This document shows, piece by piece, positions 10,390 through 21,800 of a stretch of 64,000 bases of DNA (its first letter is position 1; each line of letters begins with the position of its first letter). Made by a program: the position numbers and the translations under genes. The stretch is taken from the NCBI RefSeq assembly GCF_024679245.1, contig NC_090191.1:310001-374000 (forward strand), in the 5' to 3' direction. The notes beneath the pieces were generated by a model. The model was not told the origin of the DNA. It did not search any database and saw only the letters and a list, made by a program, of their open reading frames with translations. This stretch comes from Pseudorasbora parva (taxonomy: Eukaryota > Chordata > Actinopteri > Cypriniformes > Gobionidae).

Positions 10390-10520
10390 TTTGTTTATTT
10401 ATAAAGCACATTTAAAACAACCAAGGCTGACCAGAGTTCTGTACAAGGCAATACACAAAAACAAGAGAAATGTTAAAAATAAATAAATAAGACAAAAACA
10501 CTCAAGTGTTAAACGCTATA
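10390..10520 (-). repeat. Probable 3' UTR of another LINE family
   Basis: TTTATTTATAAAGCACATTTAAAAC resembles the 3' ends of other fish LINEs, followed by an AAATAAATAAATA tract. Edges are unclear. Confidence 0.35.
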
Positions 10521-10539
10521 GTAAATATGTGGTCTTTAA

Positions 10540-12089
10540 AGGCACAATATGTAATGTTTCAGCATTAAAAATATAAAAGATCACTATATCTATGTTATAT
10601 ATTTTTTAAAGTTGTGTGTTTACATTATCCCGACAGTTCCAATTAACTTCTAAATCCAGAGAAATTAATATTTTAATTCGAAGACACGGACCGTGTCTTT
10701 ATTTCCGTTATGTCGCCAGTCTTTCACGTCATATCCACGTTTGCGTCCTCCTGCGGAACTCGGCGGAACCATAGATATCTATGGGCGGAACCGCCAAACT
10801 CAAAGAGGAACACTGACAGACAGTATAAGGGGAACCCCCGTATAAAAAAGTCTGTATGATAATGGATCATGACTACTCTTTGCCTGTACGTTGTGCCAGC
10901 TCAACAAAGCGCAAACGTAAGGGTGAAAAAAATGACAGTAGAAGTAGCAAGAGACGTGCAAACCTTGGAGAAGCCTTTGAAAGATGGCGAAATCTTCGTG
11001 ACAAGCTCGGACTGCAGAGAGATGCTGATCTCGCTTGCGTTTTAATAAACAGGTCATTTAAGTAACCATTCAGCTAACATAATAATCATATAATCATAAC
11101 ATGCTGTATGTTTGCATATTGCATAGTGATCTTGACCACATTGAGACGCGTTTAGCTGAATACCTATACATTTTGTATCGGCTTTTCAAACAGGCGGATT
11201 CTGTGTTTTTGGAGACTGAAAGAGCTATTTTTTTAAAAACTGATTCAAAAGTATTTCTATCCGTATATTTGGTGACACGATGATGTCATGTGTAAAACGC
11301 AGATGGACTAGCTATTATTGGTTTTATATGTAGCTGGAGAAAGTAACGTTAGCTTCATAAGGTAATATGCCACTATCTTGGTCAATTAATATAAGGTGAC
11401 CGTCACTTTTATCATATGTTAATACTAGCTACATATAATATCGATTTAATAATGATCTACTTATTCATATATGTCTGAGTTCCAAAATAAATGTTTATTA
11501 GAATGATTGATGAACGTGGGGAGCGACACAGCGCGTGTTCCAATAAACAACAGCTGGTGCTGGTTCTCTCATTTACTGTTTTATGTTGGTAATGATAAAC
11601 TAAATTGAAATGTATTTCCTTATTGAACAGTTGATATACAGAATGTTCGACAATCGCGGATGCCATGTCAACATATCTATAATTTGAGTAACTCAAATTA
11701 TGATGCGCGGTTAATATGTCAACATAGCCTACCAACTTATAGGTGTGTTGACATAGCGACCGCCCGCACAACATTCTGTCTCGCACATTATCTAACGTTA
11801 CTGATAAGTTTGTTAAGTAACGGTAGCTTGCTGCTATTTCATTAGATTGACATTACATAAAGTGAAAAGCCGTAACTAAACTTAACAATAATAGAGATGT
11901 AATATAACAATCAATTACCTTGTCAGTGAACATGTTTTCTGCTGGAGATGCCAGATTCGCTGGTTGACAGTGGCAATAATGACAACAACTCCCATGAGCC
12001 CACGCACTTTCCCGGCGTCATCAAAGTACGTCAGTTGTTATTATTTTGAATGAGTGACCCCTAGTGGCCAAAAGTTGCATACTGCACGT
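10540..12089. mobile_element. TTAA-target DNA element with a small internal ORF
   Basis: TTAA lies at both ends (10536-10539 and 12090-12093). The left terminus AAAGGCACAATATGTAA and the inverse of the right terminus, AAACGTGCAGTATGCAA, form an imperfect TIR. It is about 1.55 kb and mostly AT-rich. No transposase catalytic region is recognised, so it is non-autonomous or a decayed piggyBac/Kolobok-type element. Confidence 0.65.
10856..11065 (+). CDS. Small basic ORF inside the TTAA element
   Basis: 69 codons. A basic segment (TKRKRKGEKNDSRSSKRR) could be a nuclear-localisation or DNA-binding stretch. It is followed by NLGEAFERWRNLRDKLGL and DADLACVLI, a short helical motif I have seen in fish proteins linked to transposons. 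The reading frame is open from an in-frame Met, with an AG/GTCATT-like boundary near its end, so it may be one exon of a lost transposase or accessory gene. Its function is unknown. Confidence 0.35.
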   Translation: MIMDHDYSLPVRCASSTKRKRKGEKNDSRSSKRRANLGEAFERWRNLRDKLGLQRDADLACVLINRSFK

Positions 12090-12364
12090 TTAAGTACTGA
12101 TTTAATTATAGAGAGAGATGACACCATTCTGATTGAAATCGGTAGGCTATTCCAAAGGTTTGGGCCTGCTACTCCAAATGCTCTGTCCCCTCTATGTTCC
12201 AGTTTAGACCTGCGAACCGTGAGAAGTCCAAGATCCCCGGACCTAAGTGACCTTGATGGAATATGCATGTTTAGCATTTCAGAGAGATAACCCGGTGCTA
12301 GGCCGTTTAAAGATTTAAAAACAAGAACTAAAATCTTAAAATGTTTTCTCAAATTAACTGGTAG

Positions 12365-13054
12365 CTAATGCAAGGAAGAACGAATAGGAGTAATATGATC
12401 AGATTTCCGACTACCTGTCAACAGCCTGGCCGCAGCATTCTGAACCATTTGGAGTCGCTCAATGGAAGAATGGTTAACTCCATAATACCGTGAGTTACAG
12501 TAATCGAGACGTGTTGTGATGAATGCACGAATCAATATTTCAAAATTTTTGACAAAGAGAAACGATTTAACTTTGGCAAGACGTCGTAAATGGTAGAAAC
12601 AGGATTTAACAACAGAATTAATTTTTTTATCAAACCGAAGTCCTGAATCAAATGAAACACCAAGGTTTTTTGCATACGGAGTAACATGGGAACTTAGTTT
12701 ACCAAGATCCAAGTTCCCATGGTCATAAAAATCACTGGGACCGAATATTATCACTTCAGTTTTACTGTCATTTAAAGCCAAGAAGTTTTGCGCAAGCCAT
12801 AATTTTGTTTCCTGTAGACACGTTAGTAATACCGAAGAAGCATTTAAATCATTACGCTTAAAAGGTATGTACAATTGAGTGTCATCGGCATATAAGTGAA
12901 AAGACACACCATATTTATGAAAGATTGGTCCCAATGGAAGCACGTATAATGAAAAGAGTGTTGGATCCCTGTGGAACACCACAGAAAAGATGATTTTTGG
13001 AGTTATTTGTGTGGTCTCATTCCTCATCTCACACACAGTGGTCATTGCAGACAT
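12365..13054 (-). pseudogene. LINE RT palm/thumb segment
   Basis: 229 codons open on the minus strand. The catalytic YADD is at about residue 56, followed by TCLQETKLWLAQNFLALNDS, VTPYAKNLGVSFD and IRAFITTRLDYCNSRYYGV. This is the conserved order after the catalytic loop in non-LTR RTs. The first ~20 residues are unrelated, because the frame begins in adjoining sequence. Confidence 0.75.
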
Positions 13055-13126
13055 TTATTCAGAACTGGGTTTAAAACGTTCCCCTCCTCCAATCCCTAGT
13101 TTGTTACCAGTCAAAGGGGGGTCGTA

Positions 13127-13168
13127 ACAGCGCTATATAAATAAAGTTGATTGATTGATTGATTGATT
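13127..13168 (+). repeat. Minimal LINE 3' tail, plus orientation
   Basis: GCGCTATATAAATAAAG followed by (TTGA)n, the inverse of the tails at 10233 and 29044. Confidence 0.75.
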
Positions 13169-13299
13169 GAGATATTGGTCTGTAATGGTTTTGAATGGTG
13201 TTATCAAGGCCGGACTTCTTTACTATTGGAGTGGCAGCTGCTAATTTTAGATCATGCGAAACATAACCAATTGGCACTTTTTTTGTTCTTTTTTTTTGT

Positions 13300-13500
13300 T
13301 TTGTATTTGTTGATTTAAACAGGGACAGTGTAAAATATACATTAAACCTTAAAGGAAAGATGCATTTTACCAGGTTGTAGCACTTGTGCTAATTTACACC
13401 TGCAGTCCCTTTGACATTTGACGTTTGTAAATAGATTGTAAAACTAATCCCTGTGTCCAAATGAGCAGTTTAGTCCAAATATGTCATTACATTTCATTAT
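13300..13500 (-). repeat. LINE 3' UTR fragment similar to 32150-32260
   Basis: Shared words include ACAGGGAC and CCGCAGTCCC/CTGCAGTCCC, and both stretches have the T-rich edge at the left. It matches the family inserted in the REL-endonuclease element. Confidence 0.4.
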
Positions 13501-13689
13501 TGACAAGAAATCTATTTATAATATAAGTAATGGGTTACGTTAAGGCAGAAGGGGTTTTAGACGGTATGTTGAGATAGGATCAAGTGAGCAGGATGTAGAA
13601 TTAGATTTAATAATCAGTTGTTCAACCACAGATATGACAAAACACAACCCAGTCTCTTTTTGTTATTTGTTAGGGTGTACAGTTGTTTG

Positions 13690-13830
13690 TACAGTGGTTC
13701 ATGTAGGTTGTCTACAAACCGGAAGGTTGGTGGTTCAGTCCCCGGTTCCACCTGACCAAGTGTCGAGGTGTCCATGAGCAAGACACCTAACCCCAGCTGC
13801 TCCTGAAGAGCTGGATCCACAAAAAGCACC
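13690..13830 (+). repeat. tRNA-derived SINE fragment
   Basis: A B-box-like GGTTCAGTCC near 13732 is followed by GAGCAAGACACCTAACCCC and AGCTGCTCCTGA, a conserved block of vertebrate tRNA-type SINEs. The A-box half is degraded. Confidence 0.55.
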
Positions 13831-13870
13831 TGTTAGTAACACACCAAATAAAAGCACGCATGCAAGATGC

Positions 13871-14082
13871 TCAAATTGTGTTTTTCTTTTCTTTTTTATT
13901 AGGTAAAATAGCGTCTATCCTCCAGATATGCAGCAACATGTCTTTCCATTGTCTTAACGTGGAAATCATTAGCTCCAGACGCTCTATTTGTGTTCGATGT
14001 GAACCCAGCATTTCAACAAAAGCTCTGTTGTTTTTACTGCTAAGAACTTGCAGTGGCTCCAGGACTTCAGGAACATTAGCTC
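13871..14082 (-). CDS. Candidate terminal exon of an unknown gene
   Basis: Minus strand. A TTCTAATAG acceptor-like site precedes two bases and then 70 codons including the TGA. The peptide is rich in charged and leucine residues and looks helical (VPEVLEPLQVLSSKNNRAF, HRTQIERLELMISTLRQW, then a lysine-rich tail ending NKKEKKNTI). All codons to the stop are open and composition is coding-like. No family is recognised. It could be the last exon of a host gene or of an old DNA-transposon gene. Confidence 0.35.
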
Positions 14083-15054
14083 CTATTAGAAATCGGATTT
14101 AGTTTCCCATCACCCATTGTTTTCAGAAGTATACCAAACAGTTTTTCCACAATATACACCACATCTGATGTATCTTATGAATCTATTGTTTTTTCCCTGT
14201 CATGTTTGGTCTCCTTTTGAATGTGTCAGTGTGGTTGGTAGAATGGTCCCAGTTTCACAGCAGTCGCTTATATTATGTAAAAGACTGAAATCTTAAGAGA
14301 ATTCTGTTCTTTTTGCGTGTTGTCTCTTCAAGGTATCAGATAATCGTTGCTCCTCCTCTCCCCTGAAAACAGGTGCAGCACTTTGGGCACAACAAAATTC
14401 CAAAAATATTTGTACAGTACATATTTCCAGCTCTTTTGTTCTGGTCTGGCTGTTTAAGGGAATCTGGCATAGCAGCCTTTGGGAATCTGTGACCAGAAAA
14501 CACCTACGCAGTGACATGTCAGTTTATTAAGTCTGAACTCCCACACCGCTGCGTGTGTCTCCACTCTAAGGTATGCATTTCTTTGTATTTTCAAACTTGT
14601 AATTGTGTTAAACACATTGTGCTCAAAGAACACACATTATTGTTGTTTGTGCTACTAAATGTACACACAGACTAGTTGAGATTTTTCTTTAAAACACAAC
14701 TGCTTTACTGTAAGTGTTATATACAAAACTTAGGTTAAAGGTTGTAAATGCTATGCCTTCTAGACCATGTGTCTTGTGTAAAATTGTAAAACCTGTAACA
14801 GTGGAATTGTCCAGCAATTTCAAGTTACATGTGTACATACGTGTACATAGACTTGTACATTACAAGTACATACGTGGAACACTGCTACTTCCTATATTGC
14901 TGCAGTAAAACCATGCCCTTACGAAAAATACGTTTATTCAAGTCTGCTATTAAAATACTTATTTTTATTTTATACATTCAGTCTGTTTTTTATACACTTC
15001 TCAGAAATATACATAAAATTCCACTTTACTTCTACTGACAGAAATGTCTGAGTA
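14083..15054. other. No confident gene
   Basis: AT-rich. A minus-strand stretch near 14295-14362 (GEEEQRLSDTLKRQH) follows an acceptor-like TTTTCAG but lacks a donor, so it is not called. Short plus-strand ORFs at 14714-15038 look random. Confidence 0.35.
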
Positions 15055-16475
15055 TACAGGTCCTTCTCAAAAAATTTGCATATGTGATAGTTAATTATTT
15101 TCCATAATGTAATGATAAAAATTAAACTTTCATGTATTTTAGATTCATTGCACACCAACTGAAATATTTCAGGTCTTTTATTGTTTTAATACTGATGATT
15201 TTGGCATACAGCTCATGAAAACCCCAAATTCATATCTCAAAAAATTAGCATATCATGAAAAGGTTCTCTAAACGAGCTATTAACCTAATCATCTGAATCA
15301 ACTAATTAACTCTAAACACCTGCAAAAGATTCCTGAGGCTTTTAAAAACTCCCAGCCTGGTTCATTACTCAAAACCGCAATCATGGGTAAGACTGCCGAC
15401 CTGACTGCTGTCCAGAAGGCCATCATTGACACCCTCAAGCGAGAGGGTAAGACACAGAAAGATATTTCTGAACAAATAGGCTGTTCCCAGAGCGCTGGAT
15501 CAACGCACCTCAGTGGAAGTCTGGGGGAAGGAAAAAGTGTGGCAAAAAACGCTGCCCAACGAGAAGAGGTGAGCGGACCCGGAGGAAGATTGTGGAGAAG
15601 GACCGATTCCAGACCTTGGGGGACCAGCGGAAGCAGTGGAGTGAGTCTGGAGTAGAAACATCCAGAGCCGCCGTGCACAGGCGTGAGCAGGAAATGGGCT
15701 ACAGGTGCCGCATTCCCCAGGTCAAGACACTTTTGGGCTACAGAGAAGCAGCACTGGACTGGTGCTCAGTGGTCCAAAGTACTTTTTTCGGATGAAAGCA
15801 AATTTTGCATGTCATTGGGAAATCAAGGTGCCAGAGTCTGGAGGAAGACTGGGGAGAAGGAAATGCCCAAATGCCTGAAGTCCAGTGTCAAGTCCCCACA
15901 GTCAGTGATGGTCTGGGGTGCCATGTCAGCTGCTGGTGTTGGTCCACTGTGTTTTATCAAGGGCAGGGTCAATGCAGCTCGCTATCAGGAGATTTTGGAG
16001 CACTTCATGCTTCCATCTGCTGAAAAGCTTTATGGAGATGAAGATTTGGTTTTTCAGCACGACCTGGCACCTGCTCACAGTGCCAAAACCACTGGTAAAT
16101 GGTTTACTGACCATGGTATTACTGTGCTCAATTGGCCTGCCAACTCTCCTGACCTGAACCCCATAGAGAATCCGTGGGATATTGTGAAGAGAAAGTTGAG
16201 AGAAGCGAGACCCAACACACTGGATGAGCTTAAGGCCGCTATCGAAGCATCCTGGGCCTCCAGAACACCTCAGCAGAGCCACAGGCTGATCGCCTCCATG
16301 CCACGCCGCACTGAAGCATTCATTTCTGCTAAAGGATTCCCCACCAAGAATTGAGTGCAGAACTGAACATAATTATTTGAAGGTTGACTTTTTTGTATTA
16401 AAAACACTTTTCTTTTATTGGTCGGATGAAATATGCTAATTTTTGGAATTTTGGGTTTTCATAAGCTGTGAAACT
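15055..16475 (+). mobile_element. Tc1/mariner transposon, right end missing
   Basis: It starts after TA with TACAGGTCCTTCTC, the left TIR, and contains the internal repeat AAAAAATTAGCATATCATGA. The transposase gene runs 15383-16354. The right TIR stops at about 16475 within GGGTTTTCATAAGC; the rest of such a TIR is visible in another copy at 57733-57843. It is a truncated, inactive copy. Confidence 0.88.
15383..16354 (+). pseudogene. Tc1-family transposase, frameshifted
   Basis: It begins MGKTADLTAVQKAIIDTL with a helix-turn-helix (KTQKDISEQIGCSQS). Frameshifts near 15540 and 15740 displace the middle third, which is readable in another frame as DRFQTLGDQRKQW and HRREQEMGYRCRIPQV. The catalytic domain from 15683 is open: VLFSDESKF (D), FQHDLAPAHS (D) and SPDLNPIENPW (E), the DD34E triad. 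It ends AFISAKGFPTKN. A cut-and-paste transposase in origin, it cannot be made intact here. Confidence 0.9.
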
Positions 16476-16479
16476 TGCA

Positions 16480-16884
16480 GCAAACATCTGTATAGTGTAA
16501 ACTGTTGTGTATCCGCTTAAGCCATTCAAATGCATTGACACCGCAGTAGAAGTACTGAGCGCTCCATGAGCCACGTGACCAGCGTGCGCCGCCGGGAGAT
16601 GAGAGCATGTTGCCACTCTGTTTTTCAACGCCTCTGGCTTTAACATTATGCCACATTAGCACCAAAATGCTATTTAAAAAATGTATTTTGGATGCTTCAA
16701 GAGACTCTAATTAACCCACTGATGTATCATATGGACTACTTTGATGATGTTTTTATTCCCTTTCTGACTAAATATAAAATATCTTAAACTGTGTGTGAAG
16801 ATGAACGGTTTTACAGGTGTGGAACGACATTAGGATAAGCCATTAATGACAGACATTTCATTTTGGGTGAACTAACCCTTTAAT
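16480..16884. repeat. Right part of a DNA MITE
   Basis: It ends with CATTTTGGGTGAACTAACCC and TTTAA at 16884, the inverse of the left end AAAGGGTTAGTTTACCC seen at 25838. The left end is missing. Confidence 0.5.
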
Positions 16885-16999
16885 ATCAAAAACAGGTTTA
16901 GCAAATTGTCGTGAGATTGAGATGGGCAGCATGAGAGCGTGACACAGAGCCTGAAAGTATGTGTCTCACGTCAAATGCGTGAGAGTTGGCACCCTGTGT

Positions 17000-17226
17000 A
17001 AGAATGTAAGACTCGTTAGCCCCCTTAACTTCCCCTAGGCTTTGTGGTATTTAGTCTTTTTGTTTTTACAGAGACACTCCCCAACATTTGCTCACGTGTC
17101 TCTTGAAAAACGGGTTGCCCTTGTTTTCCTGTTGTGGGTTCGATTAGTTTTAAAGAAAAGCTTTCAGAGCTTTTTCTCAAGACGCCATTCCAGAAGTAGG
17201 ACCTTCAACGGTCCTCCTTTTTAATG
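17000..17226 (+). other. Putative 5' UTR exon of the PYRIN/B30.2 gene
   Basis: A strong donor (ATG/GTAAGT) at 17226/17227 faces the acceptor CTTGTCCTGCAG at 17411, twelve bases upstream of the gene's ATG. The 5' edge is not determined. No coding is expected. Confidence 0.45.
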
Positions 17227-17423
17227 GTAAGTTAAGTAAAAATTGCTTCATCAAATACTGACCTCTCTAGATTTAATGATCACATTGATTCAGTTTCAGT
17301 CAATATTGAGACATTGTTTATTACAATAGTTGTTGTGCTCATTAATAAAACTCAAAGGCAATACTTTCCTCTTTCTAAGAAATTATAGCTCTTTTTGTGC
17401 TTGTCCTGCAGAAGTGAAGGGCG

Positions 17424-18747
17424 ATGTCGTCTGTTCCAGAACATCTCCTGGCCGCTCTGGATGATCTCAACGCAGATGAACTGAAGAGGTTTAAATGGCG
17501 ATTCAAGAATCATTTCTGTGTTTCAAACTCTGCTCTGATGAAGGCAGACGCTCCGGACACAGTGGATCTGATGATAAAGCGCTTTGGACCAGAAGAAGCT
17601 ATGAACATCATGGTGGACATCCTGAGGAAGATGAACCAGAATGATCTGGCTGAACAGTTAGAGAAGAAACTCAAGCAAGGTAACAGAATACAGTTAAAAT
17701 GAAAATGTGTGTTAAATGTTTTCCAATAAAAAATGAATTAGAGGGTAACTAAACAGTAAAATCACTTTCTTTAGTTACGGATTTGCAAGACTGGGGCTTT
17801 ATTAGTGCTGTTCATTGATTTAAATAAACGTTTTGACATTTGGGTATAAAGGGTTTTAATTCTACAATATATGGTGTTAACACATCTGAGTGCTGCCCTC
17901 TTATGGTTGAATAGTGGCTTCTGCAGTTGAAGTTTCCTATTGGCCATCCTATTGCCATAGAAACAGAGAGGCCCAATCTGAAAACCACACCCACTGGGTT
18001 AGGCTCCGCTTGTCCAGCATTTTTTAAATATTGCAAGTGGGTGGAGTTAAGCTCTGACCAGAGATTGACTCACTCTTTAAAGGTTTTTGTTTCATGTTTC
18101 AAATATAATATGTTTCTTTTATTGGTGATTCACAGAGTGAATGTTTTACAGAATAAATTAACTCTTGACTTGAACGGTGTGACTTGAACCTAATCTTTCC
18201 TCTGTGCTTTGCTGTTGTGTTTGTGGTGTTTAATGTCCCAGTATTTTCATTCTGATGTCTTTCTCACAGCTCAGGCTGAGGGCAGTATTAAGGATCCTGT
18301 GCTTGTTGGAACCAGTTCAAAACCGATCAGGGGTAAATATTGACCACTGTCTGTACAGACAAACCTCAAACTCAGGATAGCATGAGAAATACTGTACAAT
18401 TTACGTGTTTATTAACAGTTGTATACACGGGACACGAGCTGAATCAGCCACACAGCACAGGCTTATCCTGTGGTATGCAACCAGTTGTTGTACGAGCATG
18501 CCCTCTAGTGGTCACACGCCCAAATAACATTGTACTTCACTACAGTCACACCCATCAAATAAATAACTAAACCTAAAATTAAGCCTAGTTCAGACTGCAT
18601 GATTATCAAACTCGTCGGGTCACTGCTCTTTTCACACTGCATGACTATCTGGGGTATCATTCAGTCTCTGCTGTGTTCACACTGACCGACTGATCGGCGA
18701 CAGGGGCTTTCACACTGCATGACTGAACAAGAGGAAGAATCGCAGAC

Positions 18748-18824
<77 letters not shown>

Positions 18825-21800
18825 CTGCGCTAACTACGCTTCCCAACATTAGCATGCCAAATATCTTGCGGGCGTTGGCGACTCATATTCACACTGCGTG
18901 ATTGCCACTCGCGTGCCCGAGCACCGTTTTGCCCATGATATCGGGTATTTGTCTGCGATTTCGCGAAACCTGTTGGCGAGTCAAAATCAGGGCTAAAATC
19001 GTGCAGTGTGAACTCTGCTTTATTTAACGTGCAAACACCTGAAATGAAATCATTGTGATAAAAACTGCCTACAGTGACAGAAATCAACTTTGGAAAAAAC
19101 AGTATTTGACGTGTAATTTGATTGTCTCGTTTGCATCAAGACACGGAGGCTTCAGTTTCTGAGAGGAATCCTGGGTTATAGAATGACTAGTTATATGAAT
19201 AACTGTTGGCTTAATCTTTCCTTTCTGCTTTGCTGATGTGTTTGTGGTGTTTAACGTCCCAGTTTTTTTATTCTGATCTCTCTCTCATACAGCTGAGGCT
19301 AAGGGCAGTATTGAGGATCCTTCGCTTGCTGGAGCCAGTTCAAAACCAATGGAGGGTAAATAATGATCCCTGTCTGTACAGAGAAAACCCAGATATGGGT
19401 TTATTGTTATTTTAGTCATATTGACTCCCTGTGTAGGTGCACGAGAAAGTGATATGATTTCTTTGTATGATGAATATAAATATTCACTCTCAAATCAAAT
19501 CATTTATCAGCTCTTGTATACAGAACCCAAATCACATGTAACACCTCACTGTTTTTCCATCATGAAACAGACAGGAAAATCATGCAAGATTTGGACAAAA
19601 AGAGGGTGAGTACATTACATTTTTTGGATTAACTAACCCTAACTAGGCAATGATGAAAAATGCAGACACTTGCTTAAATCTTCTAAATCTTCTTAAATCA
19701 TTTAAATTTATGGTTTGAACTTTCTATTCTAGATCATTAACGATTGTTTTAGTACTTAAAATGTATCTGGGGTCCGTGTAGCCTCTGTTCATTTGATTCA
19801 CTATTTAAAGAGAAATGAGAATGGGTTAATTTAATGTTTTAAGTAACAAAAAAATTAAGCTAGACTTTTCATATTTTTTGTTCATGGGTAAGAACTTGAG
19901 ACCATATCAAGGCAGTGGCGGACCTGGGCCGTGGAGCATAGATGGACCTGGCAGTCTAACACACTGCCCGGGTGGAAGTTCAGGTGGTTTAGAGGGGTGC
20001 AGGCCGTTCAGGGGACCATGGCAGGGTAAGAAGTTCAAGGGGCCTATAGTCCCCCATCCCCCCCAGGGTACCTAGAGCCAATAGGTGGAGCTAGGGAATA
20101 TGGGATGGAGCCATCACTGGTCTCTGGTCAGGAGCTAGTGCCCCTCTGGACACTGGCCAGGGGCTAGAGCCGATGTGCAGCCCATACACACTAAAGTGGG
20201 GTTGCTATAATAGTCAGTGCTTTATTGACAGGAACAGACACAGGGTAAGGTTCAGGAATGGGAACAGGAACAGGAAATTCGATGTCAGAGACATGCTCTG
20301 CCATGGTGTTGGCCATCTGGGCTGAGAGCTCTGGCGGGGCAGCGGCCATCTTGGCAGAGTGCTATAGCATGAGAGCAGCCATCTTGAGATGAGATAATGG
20401 AGCGGCGGCCATCTTGGGGCAAGACAATGGAGCAGCGGCCATCTTGGTTAGAGACTGGAACGGCAGTCATCTTGGTTGGAGACTCTGAAGTGGTGGCCAT
20501 CTATAGTTGGAGACTCCGGAGCAGCAGGCACTGTGGGATTGCATCAAGCACTTCCATACTTGAAAAACTGTGGAAAACTACTTTTAAACTGGAAATAAAA
20601 TAATATTTATATACATTTTTACAGCAGGTTTTTTCGCACAGGATTAGTATTACCTGAGGTAATTTTTCCGGACCTTTTTACAGGAGGAAAAAGTCGCCGT
20701 AATCTTTACTGACATTGTCCGTAATTAATATTGAAATGGCACTTTCGGACGGAACTAAAATAAGTCTAAACTTACAAGCTCTGGTAATTACTTTAACCCC
20801 ACCTCTCTGTGTTATTTGAATTACTTCTTTTTAAGTACTTCTTCTTTCTATTTAATTAATTACTTTAAAGACTAAAATTACTAAAGACTTTTTTTTTCAG
20901 AATTAGAAAATCGATAACGAGACTATGCCTTAGAATAAATACAATATGGCCAGAAATGTTGTGAAAAATTCTTACCTAACCCTAACACAATCAGACATGC
21001 ATTGTGATTACAGATCAGTCTATTTTTTTGTAAACAGTGTTTCTCCTCCATATAGTGGACATGGCAGAGTTTTAATGTTTGTTTTTTACACGTGGGCAGG
21101 AATGAAATGTCCCTTTCCGCTGATTGGTCATTCAAAGATCAACCCGTGCCATATTGCTGTACAGGGGTGCCTTTTCCCAAAACCATAGTTGCTAACCTGT
21201 TACTGGTCGGCGCTGAGAAATTGTACTGCAACCAACAAAGTTGCTAACTTAGTTAGCAACTATGGTTTTGGGAAACGTACCCCAGATTCTTGCAGTTACA
21301 CATCATCCCTCTCCCATTAAACACACAGGCTCTCCTTAAACTGTACTGGGCAGTGCAAAAACAGGGCTTTTGCCTGTGCAGGCATATGTTTGGCAGCCTA
21401 CAAGTGGCAGAGGAAAAATGTGTTGTCTTTTACAGAACAATAAATGAACCTCACATCTGCACCCATATTATCTAGTCTCACATAGCCAGACCTTTAGACT
21501 TACGGCAGAAGGTCTAAACTCCATAGCAGCTTTCGTTGCCACACTTTTTCCTTCCCACAGACTTCCCACTGAGGTGCCTTGATACAGCACTCTGGGAACA
21601 GCCTATTCGTTCAGAAATGTCTTTCTGTGTCTTCCCCTCTCGCTTGAGGGTGTCAATGATGGCCTTCTGGACAGCAGTCAGGTCGGCAGTCTTACCCATG
21701 ATTGCGGTTTTGAGTAATGAACCAGGCTGGGAGTTTTTAAAAGCCTCAGGAATCTTTTGCAGGTGTTTAGAGTTAATTAGTTGATTCAGATGATTAGGTT

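Larger units (their letters stand above)
12041..13265 (-). mobile_element. LINE (L2/CR1-like) RT and C-terminal region, broken
   Basis: On the minus strand 13169-13265 encodes the start of RT (HDLKLAAATPIVKKSGL...NHYRPIS). The stretch 12365-13054 contains [11 protein letters not shown] and LPLGPIFHKYGVSFH, and 12094-12352 gives the C-terminal FKSLNGLAPGYLSEML and PNLWNSLPISIR. A 42-bp LINE 3' tail (13127-13168) sits between the RT start and the rest, and the middle of RT is missing. Frames change between segments. It is a dead copy. Confidence 0.75.

Noticed and set aside
18661..18901. Arg/Glu- or Leu/Ser-repeat ORFs
   Set aside because: They are translations of the (CT)n microsatellite inside a MITE.
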